Position numbers and translations under genes: made by a program. Source: Poriferisodalis sp965116715 (GTDB lineage Bacteria; Actinomycetota; Acidimicrobiia; Acidimicrobiales; Poriferisodalaceae). From it: a stretch of 64,000 nucleotides of DNA. The DNA is taken from positions 1,426,001 to 1,490,000 of the forward strand of contig OZ220724.1 in NCBI GenBank assembly GCA_965116715.1, in the 5' to 3' direction. Positions 42,523-50,117 of this stretch are shown here, one piece after another. How positions within the stretch are numbered: position 1 is the first letter of the stretch; each line of letters begins with the position of its first letter. The notes beneath the pieces are model-generated. The model was not told the DNA's origin. It made no database searches and saw only the letters and a program-made list of their open reading frames with translations.

Positions 42523-43431
42523 ATGGGCCCGGACTTGGACACCCTCGCGACTGCACTGTATGTGAGGATCGATGACCTGTTGGCAGCGAATCCCGGTTGG
42601 GCGCCGAAGCGGCCCGAGGTGGGGATCGCGCCGAGGCTGACCGACGCGGAGCTGGTCACCTTGGCGGTGGTCTCGGCGCTTTTGGGCTATGACAACGAAT
42701 CGCAGTTCGTGCGCTTCGCGCATGAGCATCTGCGGCCGTGGTTCCCGTATGTGCCCAACCGCGACGGCTACAACAAGCGGCTGCGGCGCTGCGCCGACAC
42801 GATCGCCCGGGTCATTGCTGCTTTGGCGCGCGAGTGCGTCTCGTGGAACGACGACGTCTGGCTGGTGGACTCCACCCCCGTGGGGTGCGGCACCAGCCGC
42901 GAGACCGCCAAGCGCTCGGGCCTCGCCGACTGGGCCGAATACGGCTGGTGCGCGTCGCATTCCCGCTATTTCTGGGGCCTGCGGCTGCACCTGATCGCGA
43001 CCCCCGCAGGGCTGCCGGTCGCCTTCGCGCTCGCCGGAGCCAAAGCCGACGAACGCGACGTCTGCGCCGCCATGATCGACCAAGCCGGCCTGGGCCGACG
43101 GGGCCAGACCCTCATCGCCGACAAGGGCTACCGCTCCCAAGCCTTCGAGACCGGCCTCAGCTCGGCCGGCATCACCATGCTGCGGCCCGCCACCCGCACC
43201 GAGACCCCGCGGCCCGGTGCCAAGCTCCTGCGCCCGCTGCGCCAGATCATCGAATCGATCAACTGGACACTCAAAGGCCAACTCAGCCTCGAACGCCACC
43301 GCGGCCGCACCCGCACAGGCGTCGCCGTCCGCATCGCCACCCGCCTGCTCGCCCTCACCGCCGCCATCTGGCACAACGAGACCTACCACCCCCACCGGCC
43401 ACCACGCTCACTGACCGCCTACGACCACTAA
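42523..43431 (+). CDS. IS982-family DDE transposase (copy 2)
   Basis: Same 302-residue protein as copy 1 with DSTPV, ADKGYRS and IESINW motifs. The gene is complete, since the nested insertion lies just after its stop codon. Confidence 0.93.
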   Translation: MGPDLDTLATALYVRIDDLLAANPGWAPKRPEVGIAPRLTDAELVTLAVVSALLGYDNESQFVRFAHEHLRPWFPYVPNRDGYNKRLRRCADTIARVIAALARECVSWNDDVWLVDSTPVGCGTSRETAKRSGLADWAEYGWCASHSRYFWGLRLHLIATPAGLPVAFALAGAKADERDVCAAMIDQAGLGRRGQTLIADKGYRSQAFETGLSSAGITMLRPATRTETPRPGAKLLRPLRQIIESINWTLKGQLSLERHRGRTRTGVAVRIATRLLALTAAIWHNETYHPHRPPRSLTAYDH

Positions 43432-43437
43432 CCCTTA

Positions 43438-44403
43438 GAGCGTCAGCGGATAGGTGGGTCAGTGGGGTTGCCAGCGGTCGCGTTGGTCGATGAGTTTGAT
43501 GGTGATGATCAGCGTGACGGCGAGGGCGAGCTGGGCTGTGCGGTGCTCGGGTCGCCGGTCGGTGTTGCGGCGCAGCTGGCCGTAGTTCGACAGCCACGAG
43601 TTGGTGCGCTCCACGGTCCAGCGCAGTCCCAGCGGGGCGGCGACTGGCTTGACGGCTGCGCTGCTGGGCGGCCGTTTGGAGGGCCGCACGATGTCGGTGA
43701 TGCCTGCCTGGTGGGCGGCCCGGTCGACGCGGCCGCCGATGTAGCCGCGGTCGAGATGCAGCGTGTCGATGTCGTGGTGCAGGCCGTGTCGTTCGATCTC
43801 GGCCATGGTGGGCTCGAACAGCATGATGTCGTTGCGGTTCGCGCCTGCTGCGGCCCACCCCACCGGGGTGCCCGCCGCGTCGGTGGCCAACGACCACTTC
43901 CAGCCCAGTTTGCGCCGGTCAACGGGGCTCTTGCCGGTTCCTTCGCCGCCGCAGGGCGCCTTGTGGACCGAGCCGTCGATGCACACATCGCCAAGCCGCA
44001 GGCCCATGACGCGGTCCCATGCCGCGACCGCCTCGGCCGCGATCTTGTCGAACACGCCTGCTGCGACCCACTCGTCGCGGCGGGACCGCAGCGTCGTGTC
44101 GGACACCTCACCGTCGAGCAAGTGCTCAACGGACTCCCACGAGCAGCCCGTCACCAGCCTGATGATGATCCCCCGCAGGCACAGCCGATCCGATATCCGC
44201 CGCCGATGACAACCCAACGGATGCGCATCGGGCCCACGGGCCAACAGCGGCTCGACCGCTGCCCAGATGACATCCACCACTGCCTTGCTCAAAGCGCGCA
44301 TGATGAACACGCACCTCCACCATGTCGTCGGTTCGTACAGCACCCCGCATCACAGCGGGACCGACACGACGACTGGTGGATGGTCGCCTATCCGCGCGGC
44401 CTC
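43438..44403 (-). mobile_element. IS5-family (IS1031-like) insertion sequence, type C, copy 1 (966 bp)
   Basis: Ends read GAGCGTCAGCGGATAGG and, inverted, GAGGCCGCGCGGATAGG. Target duplication TTA at 43435-43437 and 44404-44406. GAG ends and a 3-bp TNA target are the hallmarks of the IS1031 subgroup. It is inserted in the right terminal repeat of the IS982 copy. An identical-length copy lies at 54490-55455 in the other orientation. Confidence 0.95.
43459..44301 (-). CDS. IS5-family (IS1031-like) transposase, type C, copy 1
   Basis: Transposase of 280 residues from MRALSKAVVDVIW; a longer in-frame start at 44343 would add 14 residues. The DDE residues lie in VCIDGSVHKAP, LHLDRGYIGG and RWTVERTNSWLSN. 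The N-terminal domain is the DUF4096-like region of this subgroup (ISDRLCLRGIIIRLVTGCSW). Confidence 0.92.
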   Translation of the reverse strand: MRALSKAVVDVIWAAVEPLLARGPDAHPLGCHRRRISDRLCLRGIIIRLVTGCSWESVEHLLDGEVSDTTLRSRRDEWVAAGVFDKIAAEAVAAWDRVMGLRLGDVCIDGSVHKAPCGGEGTGKSPVDRRKLGWKWSLATDAAGTPVGWAAAGANRNDIMLFEPTMAEIERHGLHHDIDTLHLDRGYIGGRVDRAAHQAGITDIVRPSKRPPSSAAVKPVAAPLGLRWTVERTNSWLSNYGQLRRNTDRRPEHRTAQLALAVTLIITIKLIDQRDRWQPH

Positions 44404-44417
44404 TTAGAACTAACCAT

Positions 44418-45242
44418 CTAGCTGGGCGCAGCGCGTTCGCCGGTGCCGTCGTGTTCTTCCCAGCGCCAGCCGGAGCGCACCATGACGCAGCGACGGCGCG
44501 GCCCGGGGGCGTCGAGGTCGCCGTCAGGAAAGGCGGCGTCGCCGACGTAGACCGCGACGTGGCCGGGGTCGGATTCCGGCGACGGGATGATCTGCGTGTG
44601 GAAGCAGGTGTGGCCGTCGACCGAGGAGATCACGTCCGCTGTGCGTGTGAAGCCTGACAGCCAGGTGAGCGTCACGAAGGTGGGCGTGACGAACTCGATC
44701 TCGCCGGCGGCCCGGCGCGCCAGTGCCGCTGCCGGCGAGACCCAGGCGTGGTCCAAGATCTCGCTGCCGTCGACACGCACCGCGTCGAGATCTGCCGGGG
44801 CCTCGCACACGAAGAAATGCGTCGAGAATCGCTTCGGCCGGATCGGCGGCGGCACCCAATGGGCGAAGTGCACCAGCTCAGCCGACGACAGGTCGATGCC
44901 CGCCTCCTCTTCGGCCTCACGCACAGCCGCCGTGCGGTACCCACGCGCATCGGCGACGAAGGGTCCCGACGGACCGGCGACGGTGCGGGGATCGCACTCT
45001 CCGACCACGTCACCGGGCACCTCCCGATCGGGCGGATCCACCCGGCCGCCGGGGAACACCCACATGCCGCCGAAGAATCCCCGCGAGTTGCGCCGCAGCA
45101 TGAGCACCTCGATGTGCGCTCCGGCATCGCTCGCGGCGAGATCGAAGCCGTGGCCCGGTGCTGCCGCCGGGGGGGCATCGCGCAGCACGACTACCGTTGA
45201 CGCGTCGATCGGCGGCGGCGCGCTGTTGGGGGAATCGCTCAT
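44418..45242 (-). CDS. NUDIX hydrolase family protein
   Basis: Protein of 274 residues with the Nudix core of the AcetylCoA/NUDT19-like type: EVLMLRRNSRGFFGGMWVFPGG at the front (core RRNSRGFFGGMWVFPGG) and RTAAVREAEEEAGIDLSS as the Nudix box helix. Substrate unknown, possibly a CoA derivative. The TAG stop is part of the CTAG at 44418-44421, exactly the IS982 target, and the duplicated base pattern preserves the stop codon. Confidence 0.88.
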   Translation of the reverse strand: MSDSPNSAPPPIDASTVVVLRDAPPAAAPGHGFDLAASDAGAHIEVLMLRRNSRGFFGGMWVFPGGRVDPPDREVPGDVVGECDPRTVAGPSGPFVADARGYRTAAVREAEEEAGIDLSSAELVHFAHWVPPPIRPKRFSTHFFVCEAPADLDAVRVDGSEILDHAWVSPAAALARRAAGEIEFVTPTFVTLTWLSGFTRTADVISSVDGHTCFHTQIIPSPESDPGHVAVYVGDAAFPDGDLDAPGPRRRCVMVRSGWRWEEHDGTGERAAPS

Positions 45243-45251
45243 GCGGCCGGC

Positions 45252-45905
45252 CTACGCGGTGTCCTGGGTGCGCCGCTCCAGCCGGTCCGAGCCGGCGTCC
45301 ATGCCCGGCAGCGGGCGCGAGACGTAGCCGCTGTGCTCCGCCAGCAGCTGCACCACCATCTCCTCGGCTTCGGGCCAGTCGTGGGCGCGCGGCCCGTCGA
45401 TGTCGGCGTTGTAGGGCTGATCGAAGGCAATGGCGTGTCCGCCTGCGGCACGGATGTCGACGATGTGGTGCGGTGCGTCCTCGATGTAGGCGTCGGCGTT
45501 CACCATCGCCTTGTCGGCGACGAAGCAGATGTCGCGGTAGGGGATGCGCTGCCGGTCGAGCCACTCGACGGTGTCGCTCACCGTGACCCGGTGCCCCCAG
45601 CTCACATACAGGCGGTGCGTGACGATCCGTATCCACACACCCGCATCAGACAGCCGCCACAGCGCCTCCGAGCACCCTTCCATCGGTTCCATGTCGCGGA
45701 ACATGCGGTAGTCGACCACCGCGATGCGGTGCAGCTCTTCGAATTCGCCGTCGGCAAGACCCCACTCGCTGAAATTCCAGCCGCGCACGAGCGGCAGTGA
45801 GTCTTCCGGAACCCCGCGTTCGGTCGCCACCACGCGACGGAAGGCTTCGGTGTGCATCCCACACACACCGTCGAGGTCCACTGCCAATACGAATGCGGGC
45901 ATCAC
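45252..45905 (-). CDS. HAD-superfamily 5'-nucleotidase-like protein
   Basis: Protein of 217 residues, ATG 45905 or 45902. HAD motif I is LAVDLDGVCGMH (DxDGV), motif II is in IRIVTHRLYVSW, and DAYIEDAPHHIVDIRAAGG is the motif IV region (ED..). The small cap with NFSEWGLADGEFEELH resembles the NT5C deoxyribonucleotidase group. It lies 9 bp upstream of the NUDIX gene on the same strand, so they are probably co-transcribed and may share a nucleotide-housekeeping role (inference). Confidence 0.82.
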   Translation of the reverse strand: MMPAFVLAVDLDGVCGMHTEAFRRVVATERGVPEDSLPLVRGWNFSEWGLADGEFEELHRIAVVDYRMFRDMEPMEGCSEALWRLSDAGVWIRIVTHRLYVSWGHRVTVSDTVEWLDRQRIPYRDICFVADKAMVNADAYIEDAPHHIVDIRAAGGHAIAFDQPYNADIDGPRAHDWPEAEEMVVQLLAEHSGYVSRPLPGMDAGSDRLERRTQDTA

Positions 45906-46037
45906 TGCAAGCTAACAACGCGGCCTGCGTTCGCTCAGGTGCATTGCCGTGGCTGCTGCGGCGGCCTCATCACCACCGTTTCCGCCACTGACTCATTCGG
46001 CGGCGTCACCCACCGCCGGAGTGCGAAGCTGTGACCG

Positions 46038-46811
46038 ATGCAGAGCGATTCTGGCGAGCGTGGCGTTCACGACCTCGGGGGCGTCACCGGGTACGGGCCG
46101 GTGCCCCACGATCCAGCGGAGCCGCCGTTCCACGCCGACTGGGAACGGCGCGTCTTCGGTCTGCTGGGCGCGGTGACGTCTTCGACGGCTCGACGGCCGG
46201 GCGAGTTCCGCTACGCGCTGGAGCGCCTGCACCCCGAGGACTACTTCGACAACGGCTATTACGGCCGCTGGCTGGCAGGCTTCGAGGTACTGCTTGACGA
46301 ATACGGCGTGGTCGATCGTGGCGATCTGGCCCTCCGGGTGGCCGCGCTGCGGGATGCGGCTCTGATCGAGGCTGGGCGCAAGGATCTCACTCCTACAGCG
46401 ACCTCAAAGGAGTCGCCGGCACGGCGGGTCTCGCCCGTCGCCGACCGCATCCCGTCCCTGCTGCCTCCCGATCGCCCTACACCAGCGCCGACACGCCGGA
46501 CGGTCCGGCGCGAACTCGCTGATCCGCCCCGATTCGGCGTCGGCGACCGGGTGGTTGCTCCCGCCCCAGCGCAGTCGGGTCACACACGGCTGCCGGACTA
46601 CGCGGTGGGCAAGCTGGGCACGGTCGCCAAGCTGCATCCGGCTGAGGTGCTGCCTGACAGCACGGCGCACGACATGGGTGAGCGTCCCCAGCACGTCTAC
46701 TGCGTCGGCTACGACGCTCAGACGCTGTGGGGTGACGGCGCTGAGTCGAACACCACGATTCACATCGACCTCTACGAGTGCTACCTGCAGGCGGCACCCT
46801 CGGACGACTGA
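46038..46811 (+). CDS. nthB: Nitrile hydratase subunit beta
   Basis: Beta subunit of the enzyme that hydrates nitriles to amides; 257 residues. It opens with GVHDLGGVTGYGPVPHDP, the conserved beta-subunit start (M)HDxGG, continues with HADWERRVFGLLGA and DYFDNGYYGRWLAG, and has the C-terminal SH3-like half: PPRFGVGDRVVAP, HTRLPDYAVGKLGTV and QHVYCVGYDAQTLWG. It is first in a beta-alpha-accessory order, which is usual for the cobalt enzymes. Confidence 0.94.
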   Translation: MQSDSGERGVHDLGGVTGYGPVPHDPAEPPFHADWERRVFGLLGAVTSSTARRPGEFRYALERLHPEDYFDNGYYGRWLAGFEVLLDEYGVVDRGDLALRVAALRDAALIEAGRKDLTPTATSKESPARRVSPVADRIPSLLPPDRPTPAPTRRTVRRELADPPRFGVGDRVVAPAPAQSGHTRLPDYAVGKLGTVAKLHPAEVLPDSTAHDMGERPQHVYCVGYDAQTLWGDGAESNTTIHIDLYECYLQAAPSDD

Positions 46812-46840
46812 GCAACGGGCAACAGGCAACGGAGGAACGC

Positions 46841-47473
46841 ATGCACGACGAGCACGGGCACGGGCACAACCATCCCCACGACCATTACGACGCGTCATCG
46901 CCGCAGATCCGCGTTGAGGCGCTCGAAGACCTCTTGGTGGAACGAGGCATCGCCGACCGTGAACGGATCGACGCGACCATCGAGCGCTTCGAGCACGACG
47001 TCGGCCCGATGATCGGTGCCGGATTGGTGGCCCGAGCCTGGGCCGACGCCAGCCTGCGGACGCGCATGCTCGACGATGCCGATGCCGTCGTGGACGAGCT
47101 GGGCGTGCGCGGCGCCGAGATCGAGCACATCGAGATCAAGGCGAATGAGCCCGGGGTTCACAACGTCGTGGTCTGCACGTTGTGCTCGTGCTACCCGTGG
47201 GCGCTGCTGGGGCTGCCGCCGAACTGGTACAAGAGCCCCGAGTACCGGGCCCGAATGGTGCGCGAGCCACGGGCGGTGCTGTCCGAGATGGGCTTACAGC
47301 TCGAACCCGACACCGAGCTGCGCGTCTGGGATTCCAGCTCAGAGACGCGTTTCCTGGTGCTGCCCGAGCGGCCCGCAGGCACCGAGGGATGGTCTGTCGA
47401 ACGCCTGGCGGCACTGGTGACGAGGGATTCCATGATCGGCGTGGCCCGCGCCGCCGATCCCGACGGGCACTAG
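46841..47473 (+). CDS. nthA: Nitrile hydratase subunit alpha, cobalt type
   Basis: Catalytic metal-binding subunit of 210 residues with a GGAGG ribosome-binding site before ATG 46841. The metal loop VCTLCSCYPW places Cys112, Cys115 and Cys117; Thr between the first two Cys (CTLCSC) marks a cobalt rather than iron centre. The N-terminus is His-rich (MHDEHGHGHNHPHDHYD), which could help in metal loading (inference). VREPRAVLSEMG and DTELRVWDSSSETRFLVLP are the C-terminal family motifs. Confidence 0.95.
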   Translation: MHDEHGHGHNHPHDHYDASSPQIRVEALEDLLVERGIADRERIDATIERFEHDVGPMIGAGLVARAWADASLRTRMLDDADAVVDELGVRGAEIEHIEIKANEPGVHNVVVCTLCSCYPWALLGLPPNWYKSPEYRARMVREPRAVLSEMGLQLEPDTELRVWDSSSETRFLVLPERPAGTEGWSVERLAALVTRDSMIGVARAADPDGH

Positions 47474-47491
47474 AGCGGCAGGCCGGCGTCC

Positions 47492-47833
47492 ATGAGCATC
47501 GACCTGCTGGAAGGCACGCCCGCCGCCCCGCCGCGCGACAACGGCGAGCTGGTGTTCTTTGAGCCGTGGCAAGCCCGGGCATTCGGCCTCGCCGCCGATC
47601 TGGTCGAAGGTGGCCATTTCACGTGGGATGAGTTCCGCGTCCAGCTCATCGAAGCCATTTCACGCTGGCAGACCGCATCCGGCGGCGACAATGCGGCTGA
47701 GCCGTGGGACTACTACCGCTGCTGGCTGACGGCGCTCGAGCACGCAGTGGCCGAGCGTGAACTGCTGAGCAGCGAGGCGGTTGCCGATCGCGCAGCCGCG
47801 TACGCCTCCCGCCCGGCAGGCCACGACCACTGA
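47492..47833 (+). CDS. Nitrile hydratase accessory (activator) protein
   Basis: Protein of 113 residues related to the beta-subunit N-terminal half, as in the self-subunit-swapping chaperones that load cobalt into the alpha subunit. FFEPWQARAFGLAADLVEGG, TWDEFRVQLIEAISRWQ and WDYYRCWLTALEHAV are the family motifs. It follows nthA by 18 bp and completes a minimal cobalt nitrile hydratase operon. Confidence 0.9.
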   Translation: MSIDLLEGTPAAPPRDNGELVFFEPWQARAFGLAADLVEGGHFTWDEFRVQLIEAISRWQTASGGDNAAEPWDYYRCWLTALEHAVAERELLSSEAVADRAAAYASRPAGHDH

Positions 47834-47860
47834 GTCGACTGCTGCATCTGTTCAGTCCGC

Positions 47861-47896
47861 CGGCATCTGCCAGCACCGGTCGGCATCTGCCAGCAC
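47861..47896 (+). repeat. Short direct repeat upstream of the UGSC gene
   Basis: CGGCATCTGCCAGCAC occurs at 47861-47876 and 47881-47896, a 20-bp period. It lies in the 96-bp gap between the nitrile hydratase accessory gene and the UGSC gene, 34 bp before the start codon, so it could be a regulator site or a replication slip. No function is proven. Confidence 0.5.
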
Positions 47897-47929
47897 GCGC
47901 CTGCGTCGTGCGGATGTCAGACTGTGCCT

Positions 47930-48469
47930 ATGAGCACCCTCACCTTCCACGATCCGCGGGGCGAGGCCAAGACGGCCCCGGAGCCCTATGCGCTCAGCAC
48001 GCCACTCGACCAGCCGATCACGATCGGCTTGGTCGCCAACGGCTTCCCCGACAGCGTCCGCTTCCTCGACCACGTCGAGAAGGCGCTGGCCGAGCGGCTG
48101 CCGTCGGCGTCGTTCAACCGCTACGACAAGGGCGACGCATCGTCGGTCGTCAGCGAAGGCATGCTCGACGACATCAGCTCCGAATGCGGCGCGGTGATCG
48201 CCGCCTACGGCCATTGAGGCAGCTGCACCTCTGGCACCGTGCGTGACAGCATCACCACCGCCCGCAAGGGCATCCCGTCCATCGCACTGGTCACCGACGC
48301 CTTCTGGCCCCAGGGCGACTTCGTGGCCAATGCCACCGGCATGCCAACAGTTCCCCGTGTTCGGCTTCCCCACCCGGTGGCCGGCAGCGGCGAGGACGCC
48401 ATGGCCAGGGTGGCGGCCGACATCGCGCCGCAGATCATCTCGATCCTGACCGGCGCTGCTGCCAACTGA
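47930..48469 (+). CDS. UGSC-family protein with in-frame TGA, predicted selenoprotein
   Basis: A 179-residue protein if the TGA at 48215-48217 is read as selenocysteine (residue 96). The motif is YGH-U-G-S-C-TSGTVRDS, exactly the UGSC motif that names this family, for which Sec- and Cys-containing members are known. The frame stays open for a further 252 bp after the TGA, and that half is protein-like: GIPSIALVTDAFWPQGDFVA, TVPRVRLPHPVAG, ending ISILTGAAAN. The first half is LDQPITIGLVANGFPDSVRF, LDHVEKALAERL, ISSECGAVIAAYGH. A weak hairpin (GCTG 48222-48225 with CAGC 48247-48250, inner CAC/GTG) follows the TGA where a bacterial SECIS should be. If Sec is not inserted, only a 95-residue stub forms. 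Confidence 0.82.
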
Positions 48470-48492
48470 ACTGTGTCGATTCTGAAGAGATC

Positions 48493-49638
48493 GTGACGCT
48501 GCTGGAGGCCCGCAGCGAGGCCGACGCGCTCGAGCAACTCCACGCGCTGGGGCTCACCGACGGTCTACCGGTGGTCATCCCCACCCCGGAGCGGGTGGCC
48601 ATGATGGCGCTCGCCACCGGGCTCGACCCCGATCTCGAGCTGGGCGTCATGGGTCCGGCGCACGGCGTGGCGAGCGTGGAGAAGGTGGCCACGGCCGCAG
48701 TGATGGCCGGCTGCCTGCCCGATCACATCCCCGTCGTCGTCGCCGCCGTCCGGGCGGTGTGCCAGCCCGAGTTCGACCTCACCGAGATGCAGAGCACCAC
48801 CCACTGCACTGCGCCGCTCATCGTGGTGTGCGGGCCCGCCCGGCACCAGTGCGGCGAAGTGGCGTCGGGCTTCGGAGCGCTCGGGCCCGGCCATCGGGCC
48901 AACGCCACCATCGGCCGGGCGCTGCGGCTGGCGATGATGAACATCGGCGGCGCCCGCCCGGGCGTGTCGGACATGGCGCTGCACGGCCACCCCGGCAAGT
49001 TCACCTACTGCCTCGCGGAGGACACCGAGAACAGCCCGTTCCCGCCGCTGCACACGACCTACGGCTACGCCGAAGACGACAGCGCGGTGGTGGTCGTCGG
49101 AGCCGAGGCGCCGCACTCGACGATCTTCACCGGCGATGTCGACGACCCCGAATCGGCCGGCCACCTGCTGAATGTGATCGCAGCCGTCATGGCCAACCCA
49201 GGCAGCAACAACGCCCACCTGCGCCACGGTGCGATCACCGTCGTCATGAATCCCGACCACACCGCCGTGTTGGCCCGGGCCGGGCTCACTCGGCAGGACA
49301 TCCAGGCCGAGCTGGCGGCCCGTGCAGCCAACACGTCGGCTGATCTCGCACACGTGGGCTCGGCGTTCCACGCGCAGCGAGATCCCGACGAGGTCGTGCC
49401 GGTGCTCACCGATCCCAGCCGGATCGTCGTGTTCCAGGCGGGCGGCTCGGGCCTCTACACGATGGTGATGCCGTCGTGGTGCGCCGGCCCCCACCAGAAC
49501 CCGGTGGTCCACGCCAACATCGATCTCGACCAGGCCTGCGAGGTGCCTTGGGCCGAGGCTCTCGGCCTCGGCCAATCGGACACATCCGACACTCTCGGTG
49601 TCGGCCAATCAGACTCATCCGAGGGAGGAGCCTCCTGA
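48493..49638 (+). CDS. Uncharacterised partner of the UGSC protein
   Basis: Protein of 381 residues from a GTG 23 bp after the UGSC stop. I do not recognise a function. Conserved-looking blocks are LHALGLTDGLPVVIPTPERV, GVASVEKVATAAVMAGCLPD, QSTTHCTAPLIVVCGPARHQ, RANATIGRALRLAMMNIGGA and LHGHPGKFTYCLAEDTENSP. Cys residues in THCTAP, VCGPARHQCG and TYCLAE could take part in thiol or selenol chemistry with UGSC (inference). Its C-terminal ~30 residues hold a GQSD(T/S)S duplication of low complexity. The TGA stop overlaps the next ATG by one base. Confidence 0.75.
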   Translation: MTLLEARSEADALEQLHALGLTDGLPVVIPTPERVAMMALATGLDPDLELGVMGPAHGVASVEKVATAAVMAGCLPDHIPVVVAAVRAVCQPEFDLTEMQSTTHCTAPLIVVCGPARHQCGEVASGFGALGPGHRANATIGRALRLAMMNIGGARPGVSDMALHGHPGKFTYCLAEDTENSPFPPLHTTYGYAEDDSAVVVVGAEAPHSTIFTGDVDDPESAGHLLNVIAAVMANPGSNNAHLRHGAITVVMNPDHTAVLARAGLTRQDIQAELAARAANTSADLAHVGSAFHAQRDPDEVVPVLTDPSRIVVFQAGGSGLYTMVMPSWCAGPHQNPVVHANIDLDQACEVPWAEALGLGQSDTSDTLGVGQSDSSEGGAS

Positions 49639-50117
49639 TGAGCGACACACCCCGCCCCCACGGAGGAAGGTGGTTCGAAGAGCTGACGCCGGGGCTGGTG
49701 ATCCATCACCGGCTACGCCGGACGATCACCGAGGCCGACAACGTCATGTTCACCACCATGACGATGAACCCCGCGGCGCTGCATCTCGACTTCGAGTACG
49801 CACGCACCGAGACCCAGTTCGGCAAGCCGCTCGTGAACTCGATGTTCACGGCTGCGGTTGTGGTTGGCATCTCCGTGCACGAGACCACCCACGGCACCAC
49901 CGTGGCCAACCTCGGCTTCGAACGCATGGACTTTCCCGCGCCCGTGTTCCACGGCGACACGCTGCGGGTCGAGAGCGAAGTGATCTCGGCTCGTCCCTCC
50001 AAGAGCAAGCCAGATCAGGGCATCGTGCTGTTCGAGCACCGCGCCTACAACCAGGACGACACCCTCGTCGCCATCATGCGCCGCAACGCGCTGATGCGGT
50101 GCACGCCGAATTCCTGA
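49638..50117 (+). CDS. MaoC-like (R)-specific enoyl-CoA dehydratase
   Basis: Hot-dog-fold protein of 159 residues starting at ATG 49638, which overlaps the previous stop. The MaoC motif is seen in RTITEADNVMFTTMTMNPAA and LHLDFEYARTETQFGKPLVNS (Asp/His catalytic dyad region; quoted as LHLDFEYARTETQFGKPL). FERMDFPAPVFHGDTLRVESEV is typical (core FPAPVFHGDTLRVESEV). It probably hydrates an enoyl-CoA or acts on a mesaconyl-type CoA. It overlaps the next gene by 19 bp. Confidence 0.88.
   Translation: MSDTPRPHGGRWFEELTPGLVIHHRLRRTITEADNVMFTTMTMNPAALHLDFEYARTETQFGKPLVNSMFTAAVVVGISVHETTHGTTVANLGFERMDFPAPVFHGDTLRVESEVISARPSKSKPDQGIVLFEHRAYNQDDTLVAIMRRNALMRCTPNS

Larger units (their letters stand above)
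42428..44417 (+). mobile_element. IS982-family insertion sequence, copy 2, interrupted by another IS
   Basis: The element begins at 42428 with ATGGTTAGTTCC and ends at 44417 with CTAACCAT; a 966-bp IS5-type element (43438-44403) is inserted 11 bp from its right end, inside the terminal inverted repeat, with TTA duplicated. It is flanked by CTAG on both sides (42424-42427, 44418-44421). The transposase gene is intact but the right end is split, so this copy is probably immobile. Confidence 0.95.

Noticed and set aside
48215..48217. TGA as a simple nonsense mutation or sequencing error in the UGSC gene
   Set aside because: The TGA sits exactly at the U of the family's UGSC motif and both sides are intact coding sequence. 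It cannot be fully excluded without the Sec machinery.
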